Source of the DNA: JALZVT01 sp039029135
Lineage (GTDB): Bacteria; Pseudomonadota; Gammaproteobacteria; Pseudomonadales; Azotimanducaceae
Direction of reading: 5' to 3'
Assembly (NCBI GenBank): GCA_039029135.1
Contig: JBCCGT010000002.1
Location: forward strand, 124,001-188,000
DNA length: 64,000 nucleotides
Shown here in pieces: positions 51,143 through 59,227 of this stretch. A program made the position numbers and the translations under genes. The stretch's first letter is position 1, and each line of letters begins with the position of its first letter. The notes under the pieces were generated by a model that did not search any database, was not told where the DNA came from, and worked only from the letters and a program-made list of their open reading frames with translations.

Positions 51143-51781
51143 CTAGTGTGCCGTGTAATGCAGGAACCCCGCGAAAAACGCAAACATGGCGATCGGCCCG
51201 CTCACCACCAGGTAGTAGGGCACCCGGGCCAGCGCGCGTCCGAACAGCATCTGAAAGAAGACGACGGTCGCCACCGGTGTTGTAAGCAGATACCAAAGGC
51301 TCGCGCCGCTCATGAGGATGTGCGCGGCCCACGCGACGCTGCAGGCGAGCGCCGACAGAAAGCTGGTCAGCACGATCGGGCCGAGCAGGCCGCGAAACGG
51401 TTTCTCCAGGTCCGGACTCGCCTTCACCCCGAGGCCAACGAAACCGTAGGAGAGATGAAACGCGAGGGTGACTGCGACGTAGAGCAGGTAGCTGAGCGTA
51501 AAGGCGAGGCCAAGCACACCGCCGAGGCCCATCGCGTACGGGGTGAGCAGAAACCAGCAGCCGATGGTGAACATGCCCGTCAGCGAGCCCCACTTTAGAT
51601 GCGCGTCGTCGTTTCGACGCAGCGCCTCGATGCCCGGATCCCAGTCGGTGTGCCGAACCCCGCGGAGCAGAAAGCAGTCGCCGACGGCGTTGGCGAGACA
51701 GGCCGCGGCCAGCAGGCACAGCACCGGGACGCGCCAGGCGTCGAGCACCGCCTCAAACCCGGGACTGATCAATGCATCCAT
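51143..51781 (-). CDS. Multi-pass membrane protein, unknown family
   Basis: 212 residues with six hydrophobic helices (about 17-36, 69-85, 88-112, 132-155, 160-178, 185-208). GGGAGAGG precedes ATG 51781. I do not recognise the family. It is co-directional with the LLM oxidoreductase and the MFS gene upstream (30-base gap), so it may belong to their operon. Confidence 0.7.
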   Translation of the reverse strand: MDALISPGFEAVLDAWRVPVLCLLAAACLANAVGDCFLLRGVRHTDWDPGIEALRRNDDAHLKWGSLTGMFTIGCWFLLTPYAMGLGGVLGLAFTLSYLLYVAVTLAFHLSYGFVGLGVKASPDLEKPFRGLLGPIVLTSFLSALACSVAWAAHILMSGASLWYLLTTPVATVVFFQMLFGRALARVPYYLVVSGPIAMFAFFAGFLHYTAH

Positions 51782-51811
51782 CGCCAACCTCTCCCGATGC
51801 CCGCGGACTGG

Positions 51812-52810
51812 CTAAAGAAACTCGTGCGCGACGGCGTCGAGCGCGGCGAGCGTGTCGTCGCGCTCGGCCACCGCCTCCGCAAACAGCGCAACGCGCGTCG
51901 CCCCCGTGGCCTCGACGAACGCCGCGAGCTGATCGCGCACCGACTCGATGGGACCGGCAAGCGCCGCCGCGGCAGCCCCCTGTGCCATCGCGTCGCGAGG
52001 CGGCGGCTTGTCGCTCGATTCAGCGCGCCGCTTGCTGACCTGCGGCACGTGCGGCCAGTCGCCGTCCGCAAAGGATCGGGCCAGACTCGCCTTGAGCCGC
52101 TCGCGCGCTCGCGCCTCGGTGCGCTCGATCGACAGCAGCACGAGATGCAGATGCTCCACGGGCTCTGCGTTGGTCTCGCGGTAGGCCTGTTCGAGCTGCA
52201 CCCGCGCGCTCGTCGGCGAGGCGAAGTAGTGCTGCACCGGCAGACCGTTGCGCGCGGCGTACTCGATCCCGGCGGGGGAACGCGTGGCGACGAACAGCGG
52301 CGGGGCTGGCCGCGATAGCGGGGGCGGCTGCAGAAGGCTGGGACCCGAGTCGTGATTAGCCGCGGCCAGGTCCCCGCCGCGCCAGGCATCCATGATGATG
52401 TCGGCGCTGGCGTTAGGCTCCGCGTCCCAGCGGCTCGGGTCGCGGTCGAGCATCTCGAAGTCTTTCAGATAGCCGCCGCGGCCGATGCCGAGATCGAAAC
52501 GACCGCCCGAGAACTGATCGAGCAGCGCCGCGCGTTCGGCGAGTTCCAGCGGATGGTACAGCGGGCTCAGGGTGACCGCGGTGCCGACCCTGACGCGCCG
52601 CGTACGCCCGAGCGCGAAGGCGCAGGCGGTCAACGCGCTCGGGTTGATGCCGAAGGGTATGAAGTGATGCTCGCTGAACCACAGGTCGTGGAAACCGGCC
52701 GCCTCGGCGCGGTCCACCTGTTCGAGCGTCAGGTCGAAGACATCGGCGGCGGTCGCTCCGAGCTGCCGCCCCATGTTGAGAAACAGGCCGAGCTTGGGTT
52801 GGGCGCTCAT
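51812..52810 (-). CDS. LLM-class flavin-dependent oxidoreductase (luciferase-like)
   Basis: 332 residues of the bacterial luciferase TIM-barrel fold: LTLEQVDRAEAAGFHDLWFSEHHF, RVRVGTAVTLSPLYHPLELAERAALLDQFSGGRFDLGIGRGG, and the late AARNGLPVQHYFASP. FMNH2- or F420-dependent oxidation of an unknown substrate. It overlaps the MFS gene by 4 bases, so the two are translationally coupled. Confidence 0.9.
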   Translation of the reverse strand: MSAQPKLGLFLNMGRQLGATAADVFDLTLEQVDRAEAAGFHDLWFSEHHFIPFGINPSALTACAFALGRTRRVRVGTAVTLSPLYHPLELAERAALLDQFSGGRFDLGIGRGGYLKDFEMLDRDPSRWDAEPNASADIIMDAWRGGDLAAANHDSGPSLLQPPPLSRPAPPLFVATRSPAGIEYAARNGLPVQHYFASPTSARVQLEQAYRETNAEPVEHLHLVLLSIERTEARARERLKASLARSFADGDWPHVPQVSKRRAESSDKPPPRDAMAQGAAAAALAGPIESVRDQLAAFVEATGATRVALFAEAVAERDDTLAALDAVAHEFL

Positions 52811-54036
52811 GCAATCGCCTCCCCGTCCGCGTCACCAGCAAAAGAACGCCCGCCCACCAGCGTCGGTACCAACACGACTAGGGCTGCGAGCGCCGCCGTA
52901 CCCGCGAGCAGCGGGGCGTACAGCGGCTGCACCTCGTACAGCGCCGTACCGGTCAGCGGCCCGAAGACATAGCCGGCCGACATCATCGCCTGCATCAGGC
53001 CGGCGGTGCGGCCCTGTGCCTCGGGGCCCGCCCGCAGCGAGGCCGCGGCGGTCAGGCCAGGGTTCGACAGCCCGAAGCCAATGCCGATGACGCCGCAGGC
53101 GGCGAGTAGCTGCCAGTACGCGCTGGCCAGCGCGTACAGCACAAAACCAAGGATCCCCACCGGCAGGCCGATGAGCAGCATGCTGCGCGGCGACGGCTTA
53201 AGCCACTGGATCACGCCGCCTTGCATCAGGAGCGTCATGAGGGCGATCGCCATGAAGCAGAAACCCGCCTGGCGGGCCGCGTCGATGCTGCTGAGCTGCA
53301 GCCGGTCCTGCACGTTGAAGGCCATCGTCTGCTGCAGCGCGGAGATGGCGAGGAACACCAGCATGGCGGCCAGCAGAATCGGCCAGAGACCGACCGGGCG
53401 GCCAGCAGCCTCCCGCGCGGTCGGCACGGCGGCGATACGCGGCAGCGCAATCTGCGCGACGAGTGCCGTCACGAGACCCAGACCGGCCAGCGCATACAGG
53501 GGCGTCAGCAGGCCAAACCCGACCAGGGCGGCGGCGGCGGCCGGTCCCAGAATCATGCCCATGCCGAAGGCGGCCCCGACCACGGCGACGGCCGCGGAGC
53601 GCTCCTGCGCGGTCGACAGATCGGCCATCATGGCCACCGAGGCAGGCTGTATGCCGGCACCGAGCGCGGCGTACGTTAGGCGCAGCAGCAGCAGGCCGAC
53701 GAACACCGTCGTCGTAACAAGGACGCCCTGGATGCCGAGCTGCAGCACCGCCGCGAAGCAGATGCTCACCAGGCCATAGCTCCAAAGCCCGAACAGCACC
53801 GTGGGACGTCGACCCCAGCGATCAGCGATGCGCCCCCAGATAGCCGACGAGAACACGAACACCACGGCCGCGGCGGAGACGACGATGCCGAGCTGTGACT
53901 CGGCCAGTCCGGCCTCCCTGAAGGCCGGTCCCGCGACGGCGAAGAGCACCGTCTGCCCCATAGAGAAGGTGATCAGCGCCGGCAGCAGCACCCACTGCAG
54001 ACGCCGTTTTTGCTCTTCGGGTCTGTCGTTCACCAC
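52807..54036 (-). CDS. Major facilitator superfamily transporter
   Basis: 409 residues with twelve hydrophobic segments. The MFS loop 2-3 signature is present as WGRIADRWGRRPTVLFG, followed by LLLLRLTYAALGAGIQPASVAMMADL and FGMGMILGPAAAAAL. GAGGG lies about 9 bases before the tandem GTG start (54036/54033); the longer frame upstream crosses the Fur box. With that palindrome in its upstream region it is a candidate siderophore exporter or importer, which is inference. Confidence 0.88.
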   Translation of the reverse strand: MVNDRPEEQKRRLQWVLLPALITFSMGQTVLFAVAGPAFREAGLAESQLGIVVSAAAVVFVFSSAIWGRIADRWGRRPTVLFGLWSYGLVSICFAAVLQLGIQGVLVTTTVFVGLLLLRLTYAALGAGIQPASVAMMADLSTAQERSAAVAVVGAAFGMGMILGPAAAAALVGFGLLTPLYALAGLGLVTALVAQIALPRIAAVPTAREAAGRPVGLWPILLAAMLVFLAISALQQTMAFNVQDRLQLSSIDAARQAGFCFMAIALMTLLMQGGVIQWLKPSPRSMLLIGLPVGILGFVLYALASAYWQLLAACGVIGIGFGLSNPGLTAAASLRAGPEAQGRTAGLMQAMMSAGYVFGPLTGTALYEVQPLYAPLLAGTAALAALVVLVPTLVGGRSFAGDADGEAIA

Positions 54037-54185
54037 GCGTCGCCGCCCTCTTGCCCGTCTGTTGCCCGTTTGCCGCCCGTCTCTTGCCCTTGTTTTCCCT
54101 GCCGTCGGTCCGCGTGCCGACCGGGCGCGCGGATCCCGATGCACCAGGGTACGCCGGGCGGGCTCGGCTTGGATCGTGGCACAAA

Positions 54186-54200
54186 TGAGAATCATTCTCA
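54186..54200. promoter_or_regulatory. Perfect palindromic Fur box
   Basis: TGAGAATCATTCTCA is an exact 7-1-7 inverted repeat, the textbook Fur recognition element, with flanking A/T. It lies between the minus-strand MFS gene (150 bases away) and the plus-strand GST-like gene (118 bases away) and could control both. Confidence 0.9.
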
Positions 54201-54317
54201 AAAACGCCGCGGCCCGGGCTCCCGCAGTCACGCTGTCAGCAGACTGAGATCGAGTCCTTTCAAGCCGACGAACCATTGGCGATCATGAGCACCACACTCA
54301 TCGGGAGCGCTCGCCGC

Positions 54318-55052
54318 ATGTCGCAACCTAAGCTCACGCTGGTCACCCTCGGTGCCGCCTTCGGCCTGCAGAACGTCAGCCCCTTCTGCCTCAAGGCCGA
54401 GATGCTCATGAGCCATCTGGGCATCGACTATGACATCGACGTCGAGCCCGATCCGCGCAAGGCGCCGAAGGGCAAGCTGCCCTATCTCGTCACCGACGGT
54501 CGCAAGCTCGCCGATTCGGAGCTGATCGTGGAGCACATCGACGAGATCTCCGGCGGCCGCGTCTACGCCGGGCTCGCGCCGCGCGATCGCGCGCTGGGTG
54601 TCGCGCTCAGTCGCCTCATAGACGATCACCTGTACTGGATCATGGTGGCGAGCCGCTGGCTGGACGACGACTGGTTTCCAAACGTTGTCGACGGCTTCTT
54701 TCACATCGCGCCGGCGCCGGTGCGACCGCTCGTCGCGCGCCTGGCGCGTCGGCAGGTGCGCCAGACCTATCACCTGCAGGGACTGGGCCGGCACACGCTG
54801 GCAGAGCAGGCCGGCTTCGCGCGCCGCGACCTGCAGGCCCTGCAGGATGCGGTTGCGGATCGCGCCTTCCTCTGCGGCGACGAACCCTGCCTGTTCGACT
54901 TCACGATCGCGTCGTTCATGGCGGGCGTCTACGACCAGTCGCCGCCGACCTGGCTGACGCCCATCGCCAACGAGTACCCCGAACTCAAGGCCCACGCCGA
55001 ACGCGTGCAAGCCCGCGTAGGCGTGTACGGGCGCGGCGCCGCCGATTCGTGA
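54318..55052 (+). CDS. GST-fold protein of the FAXC/metaxin-like type
   Basis: 244 residues. The N-terminal thioredoxin-like domain has VSPFCLKAEMLMSHLGIDYDIDVEPDPRKAPKGKLPYLVTDGRKLADSELIVEHI. The C-terminal helical domain is FLCGDEPCLFDFTIASFMAGVYDQ. This pattern is that of FAXC-type GST-like proteins. The start chosen is ATG 54318 after GGGAG; ATG 54285 is also open. Placed downstream of the perfect Fur box. Activity unknown. Confidence 0.82.
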   Translation: MSQPKLTLVTLGAAFGLQNVSPFCLKAEMLMSHLGIDYDIDVEPDPRKAPKGKLPYLVTDGRKLADSELIVEHIDEISGGRVYAGLAPRDRALGVALSRLIDDHLYWIMVASRWLDDDWFPNVVDGFFHIAPAPVRPLVARLARRQVRQTYHLQGLGRHTLAEQAGFARRDLQALQDAVADRAFLCGDEPCLFDFTIASFMAGVYDQSPPTWLTPIANEYPELKAHAERVQARVGVYGRGAADS

Positions 55053-55104
55053 TTAGGCCCGCGCGTCCCGCGGCAACGCCGCACCGGGCGAGCGGTTCGA
55101 TCGT

Positions 55105-55398
55105 CTAAGGCTCCAGATGCCCCAGGTCACGCTCTGGCGCGAGCAGCCGCCGCGCCCGCTGTTTGAGCGTCTTGACCGCCGGGAAGCCGCCGTCGTCCGC
55201 GCGCGACCAGATGCGCTCGGCGTCGATCCAGATCTCGAACAGACCGGGGTCCGCGGGCACCAGCGCCACCTCGCCGATTTCTTCGGCAAAGGTCGACAGC
55301 AGCTCCTGCGCCATCCAGGCCGCGCGCAGCAGCCAGCCACAGCCGGTGCAGTAGCGGATTTCTATTCGCGGCTGGCGCGGCCCGTGCGGAACAGTCAC
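55105..55398 (-). CDS. SelT/SelW/SelH-family (Rdx) redox protein
   Basis: 97 residues. It has RIEIRYCTGCGWLLRAAWMAQELLSTF, in which a Cys-x-x-Cys replaces the Cys-x-x-Sec of selenoprotein W relatives, and the later family block FEIWIDAERIWSRADDGGFPAVKTLKQRAR. Thioredoxin-like fold, presumed thiol redox role. The GTG start lies 13 bases after the SDR gene, so it is probably co-transcribed with it. Confidence 0.88.
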   Translation of the reverse strand: MTVPHGPRQPRIEIRYCTGCGWLLRAAWMAQELLSTFAEEIGEVALVPADPGLFEIWIDAERIWSRADDGGFPAVKTLKQRARRLLAPERDLGHLEP

Positions 55399-55411
55399 AG
55401 GATCGGCGGCG

Positions 55412-56395
55412 CTACGCCGCCGCCAGCAAGTCGGTGCTCATGTCCCACAGCCGTTCGGCCGCCGCCAGATCACAGATCCATTCGCGAGCGTGCTGGTAGG
55501 GCGGACTGTCGTCGCCGGCGGCGGCGGCTACGTTGGCATCCTCGCAGTACAGGCCGCCAAGCGCCGCGAGCTGCGGGCTGGTGGCGGCAAACAGCGTCGT
55601 CGACGCGCCCTGCTCCGGCGTCTTGAAGAGCGCGGCCACCGCCGGCGGTATGCTGCCGTCCGCATTTTTCCAGCCGAGCGCCGTCATCTCCTCATCGCTC
55701 AGGTGACGCTGCAGCGGCGTGAAGATGCCGCCGGGATGAACAGAGAACGTCCGCACGCCGTCGGCCTGCCAGCGCTCGTCGGCGCCCAGCGCGAACAGCG
55801 CGTTGGCTGACTTGGCCTGCGCGTAGGCGACCCACTTGTCGTAGTCACCGCGTTCGAACTGCGGATCATCCCACTGCACCCCGCCGCGAATATGGGCCGA
55901 AGAAGACAGCGCGATCACCCGCGCGCCCGCGGCCCGACGCAGCGCGGGCAGCAGCCCGGTGGCGAGGGCGAAGTGACCGAGGTGGTTGACGCCAAACTGA
56001 CTCTCCCAGCCCGGACCGACGCGCTGCAGAGGACAGGCCATGATGCCCGCGTTGTTGATCAACAGATCGAGCGACTCGTGCGCCTCGAGATAGTCACGCG
56101 CGAACGCCCGCACCGAACCAAGGTCGGCGAGATCCATGCTTGCCACCACCACGCTGCCCGGCAGGTCGTCCGCCATACCCGCGAGCGCCTGGGCCGCCGC
56201 GTCCGGCCGTCGTGCGGGCACGACGACCTGCGCCCCGGCGCTGGCGAGCGCACGGGTCGTCTCAATCCCGATGCCGCTATAGCCGCCGGTGACCACCGCT
56301 CGCCGACCGTTGAGGTCCACCCCGGCCACCGCCTCCAGCGCCGTAGACTTGGCGTGCAGTCCGCTATCGATGGGTGCCTGGACGCGTGAATTCAT
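55412..56395 (-). CDS. Short-chain dehydrogenase/reductase
   Basis: 327 residues. Nucleotide motif AVVTGGYSGIGIETTRALASAGAQVVVPAR, LLINNAGIMACPL, catalytic Ser in VIALSSSAHIRGG and Tyr-x-x-x-Lys as YAQAKSAN. This is the WW-oxidoreductase/retinol-dehydrogenase-like subgroup. AGGAG precedes ATG 56395; the frame stays open far upstream but that part is the antisense of the monooxygenase gene. It is divergent from the flavin monooxygenase with a Fur-like box between. Substrate unknown. Confidence 0.92.
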   Translation of the reverse strand: MNSRVQAPIDSGLHAKSTALEAVAGVDLNGRRAVVTGGYSGIGIETTRALASAGAQVVVPARRPDAAAQALAGMADDLPGSVVVASMDLADLGSVRAFARDYLEAHESLDLLINNAGIMACPLQRVGPGWESQFGVNHLGHFALATGLLPALRRAAGARVIALSSSAHIRGGVQWDDPQFERGDYDKWVAYAQAKSANALFALGADERWQADGVRTFSVHPGGIFTPLQRHLSDEEMTALGWKNADGSIPPAVAALFKTPEQGASTTLFAATSPQLAALGGLYCEDANVAAAAGDDSPPYQHAREWICDLAAAERLWDMSTDLLAAA

Positions 56396-56497
56396 GATCG
56401 ACTCCTGAGAACAATGATGTGGATGCGAGCGGTCGCCCTGACTGACCGAGCACGCGGCATCGCCGTTGGTCGAACGCGCACGCGGGCGATAGCAATC

Positions 56498-56510
56498 GAG
56501 AACCGTTCTC
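56498..56510. promoter_or_regulatory. Fur-like palindrome between SDR and monooxygenase
   Basis: GAGAACCGTTCTC is a perfect 6-1-6 inverted repeat. Extended to 15 bases it differs from TGAGAATnATTCTCA at three positions, two of them compensatory. It lies about midway in the 192-base divergent region. Confidence 0.6.
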
Positions 56511-56587
56511 ATTAACTTAGCGGAACTGGAAGTGCGGAACAAAGGTAACGGGATGAATCCTCCAACAATCGCGGACGCACACAGCGG

Positions 56588-57952
56588 ATGTCCAAGCTGA
56601 GCCGCGTCTGCGTCGTCGGCGCCGGACCGAGCGGCCTGGTCGCCACGAAAACGCTGCTCGAGGCGGGGCTGGCGGTCGACTGCCACGAGCTGTCGTCCTG
56701 CATCGGCGGACACTGGGTCTTCGACAATCCCAACGGCCGTTCTGCGATCTATCGCTCGATGCATACGAACACCATCAAGTCGATGAATCGCCTGTCCGAC
56801 TTTGAAATGCCGCAGGAGTGGGAGGAGTTTCCGACGCACGAGCAGATGCGGCAGTGGCTCGAGGACTACGTCGACCACTTCGATTTTCGCGACAGCATTC
56901 GCCTCGACAGCGACGTCGTCGACGCGCGCGCACTGCCCGACGGCGGGTGGGAGGTGGAGATTCGTGACGCCCAGGGAACCACGCAGACGCAGCGCTACGC
57001 GGCACTCGTGGCCGCATCGGGTTTCATCTGGAAACCGCGCCTGCCGACGCTCGACACCGCCGCCTTTGCCGGCCGCGTCATCCACTCGTCCACCTACAAG
57101 GACGTGCACACGCCCGTCGACGTGCGCGGGCGGCGCGTTGTCGTCGCCGGTATCGGCAACACGGGCTGCGAGCTCGCCTGCGAGATCGCAGCCGCCGGCG
57201 CCGAAGCCGTGTTTCTCGCCGCTCGCAGCGGCACCTGGATACTGCCGCGCTATGAAAACGGCGAGCTCGCCGCGAAGCGAGCGCCCATGGCGCATCCGGA
57301 CGAACCGCTGATGCCGCCCTTCGGCATGATTCCCGAACGCTGGCGCGAGGCCGCCCTGGTGCGCGTGGCGGGCACCATGCTCAAGCGCTCCTACGGCCCG
57401 CGGATGCAGCGCTTCCAAGAGCTGGGGCTACCGCCCGCGCCGGACAACCCGTTCGGCGAACGACCCACGGTAAACGAGGAACTGCTGGGCGAACTCGAGG
57501 CAGGCCGCGTCCACGCACGCGGCGCGCTGAGCGCGCTGGCCGGCGACGAGGTCGTGTTCGCGGACGGCCGCCGCGAGCGGGCCGACTACGTGATCTGCGC
57601 CACGGGCTTCGATCTGAGCTATCCCTATCTCGACGCGTGTTTTGTGCCACAGGGCGCGAGGGATCTCACACTGTTCCAGCAGACGATGCATCCCGAGCGA
57701 CATGACCTGTTCTTCATCGGCGTGTCGCGGCCGATGGGCGCGCTGTGGGTGATGGCCGAGGTACACGCCCGCTTCGTCGCGGCCCTGCTGAGCGGCCGCT
57801 ATGCCCTGCCGTCGGCGCGCGCGGTCCGCAAGCGGTCGCGCGGCATCCTGAGCAGATCGTTCGTCAGCCCTGCGATACTCGGCGCCGCCGCGAGAGCGGA
57901 ACTGGCGCGCGGCGCCAAACGAGCAGGCGCGCGCGCGCCCACCAGCGACTAG
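56588..57952 (+). CDS. Flavin-containing monooxygenase
   Basis: 454 residues. FAD-binding VCVVGAGPSGLVATK, the FMO signature FAGRVIHSSTYKD, NADPH-binding VVVAGIGNTGCELACEI and the ATG motif YVICATGFD. Class B flavoprotein that oxygenates N, S or carbonyl groups of small molecules. Some bacterial relatives hydroxylate amines in siderophore synthesis, but this sequence looks like the general FMO group. Divergent from the SDR with a Fur-like element between them. Confidence 0.93.
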   Translation: MSKLSRVCVVGAGPSGLVATKTLLEAGLAVDCHELSSCIGGHWVFDNPNGRSAIYRSMHTNTIKSMNRLSDFEMPQEWEEFPTHEQMRQWLEDYVDHFDFRDSIRLDSDVVDARALPDGGWEVEIRDAQGTTQTQRYAALVAASGFIWKPRLPTLDTAAFAGRVIHSSTYKDVHTPVDVRGRRVVVAGIGNTGCELACEIAAAGAEAVFLAARSGTWILPRYENGELAAKRAPMAHPDEPLMPPFGMIPERWREAALVRVAGTMLKRSYGPRMQRFQELGLPPAPDNPFGERPTVNEELLGELEAGRVHARGALSALAGDEVVFADGRRERADYVICATGFDLSYPYLDACFVPQGARDLTLFQQTMHPERHDLFFIGVSRPMGALWVMAEVHARFVAALLSGRYALPSARAVRKRSRGILSRSFVSPAILGAAARAELARGAKRAGARAPTSD

Positions 57953-57979
57953 TCACTGTCCACACCCGGATCCAAATCA

Positions 57980-59188
57980 ATGCGAAAGCTACTGATCATC
58001 GGCGGAACACTGCTGCTCGGCCTGCTCGTCCTCGGACTCCTGTTCAGGCAGGAGCTGCAGCGGCTCGGCTATCAGCGTTCCTTGTTCACGGGTGCGCCTC
58101 AGCACGAACACTTCGTGCGCCAGGACGCGTACTACCCGGTCAACGAGATGCTGCCGGCAGCGCAAACCGTCGAGTTTCCAAGCGGCTCGCCGCTGACGCT
58201 ACCGGCCGCGTTTGCGCACGGCAGCAAGCGGCTCGAGACCGAGGCGTTCCTGACCCGCACCGACACCGGCGCGCTCCTGATCCTGCAGGACGGCGAGGTG
58301 CGCTACGAGGACTATCGTCTGACCGGCGGCCCCGCAGTCGCCTGGCTGACCCACTCGATCTCCAAGAGCCTCGTCGCGACGGCCGTCGGGATCGCACAGC
58401 GCGAGGGGCTGATCGAGAGCCTGGATGATCCCATCACGCGCTACGTGCCGGCGCTCGCGGGCAGCGGCTACGACGGCACGAAGATTCGCGACATTCTGCA
58501 AATGGCGTCCGGCATTCGCTGGACCGAGGACTACGCGGACCGCGACTCGGATCTGAACCGCTTCGGGCTGGTGATACTCACCGGCGGCTCGTACGACGAA
58601 TTCACCGCCACGCGCGTGCGCGAGCGCCCGCCCGGCGAATTCAACCACTACGTCGGCATGAACTCGCAGGCGCTGACAATGCTGGTGCGCGAGGCGACGG
58701 GCATGTCGCTGGCGGCCTGGCTGGAGCGCCACCTGTGGCAGCCGCTCGGTGCCCAGGACCGCGCCTTCTGGACCACCGACCGACGCGGCGTCGAGCTGGG
58801 GCTGGGCGGACTGTCCGCCAGTGCACGCGACCTCGCAAAGGTGGGCGAGCTCTATCGTCTCGGCGGCGTCTGGAACGGTCAGCGCATCCTCAGCGAGGAT
58901 TGGGTGCGCGAATCAACCACCGTGACCGCGCCGCATCTGGCGCGCGGCAAACGCGACAGCTCGGCGCACGGCATGGGCTACGGCCTGCACTGGTGGCTGC
59001 CCCAGGGCGACGACCAGGACTACACGGGCATCGGCATCTACAACCAGTTCGTCTACGTCAGCCCGCGGGAACGGCTGGTCATCGTGAAGCTCTCGGCGTA
59101 TCGCAGCTACGCGAGCAGTCACGACGCCGACGCCTACCTCGAACCCGAGACGATCTCGCTGTTTCGCTCCATCGCGGCGAGCCTCTGA
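57980..59188 (+). CDS. Beta-lactamase-family serine hydrolase (membrane-anchored)
   Basis: 402 residues with an N-terminal membrane helix (about 4-22). Catalytic S-x-x-K is SISK in LTHSISKSLVATAVG; the second Tyr-x-x-x-Asn element is in NHYVGMNSQAL. The fold and spacing fit class C beta-lactamase-like esterases or D-peptidases. It starts 27 bases after the monooxygenase and may be co-transcribed. Substrate unknown. Confidence 0.87.
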   Translation: MRKLLIIGGTLLLGLLVLGLLFRQELQRLGYQRSLFTGAPQHEHFVRQDAYYPVNEMLPAAQTVEFPSGSPLTLPAAFAHGSKRLETEAFLTRTDTGALLILQDGEVRYEDYRLTGGPAVAWLTHSISKSLVATAVGIAQREGLIESLDDPITRYVPALAGSGYDGTKIRDILQMASGIRWTEDYADRDSDLNRFGLVILTGGSYDEFTATRVRERPPGEFNHYVGMNSQALTMLVREATGMSLAAWLERHLWQPLGAQDRAFWTTDRRGVELGLGGLSASARDLAKVGELYRLGGVWNGQRILSEDWVRESTTVTAPHLARGKRDSSAHGMGYGLHWWLPQGDDQDYTGIGIYNQFVYVSPRERLVIVKLSAYRSYASSHDADAYLEPETISLFRSIAASL

Positions 59189-59227
59189 CGTCGGTGCATT
59201 CGCCGCTGACCGCCGCGGCGCGTCGCG

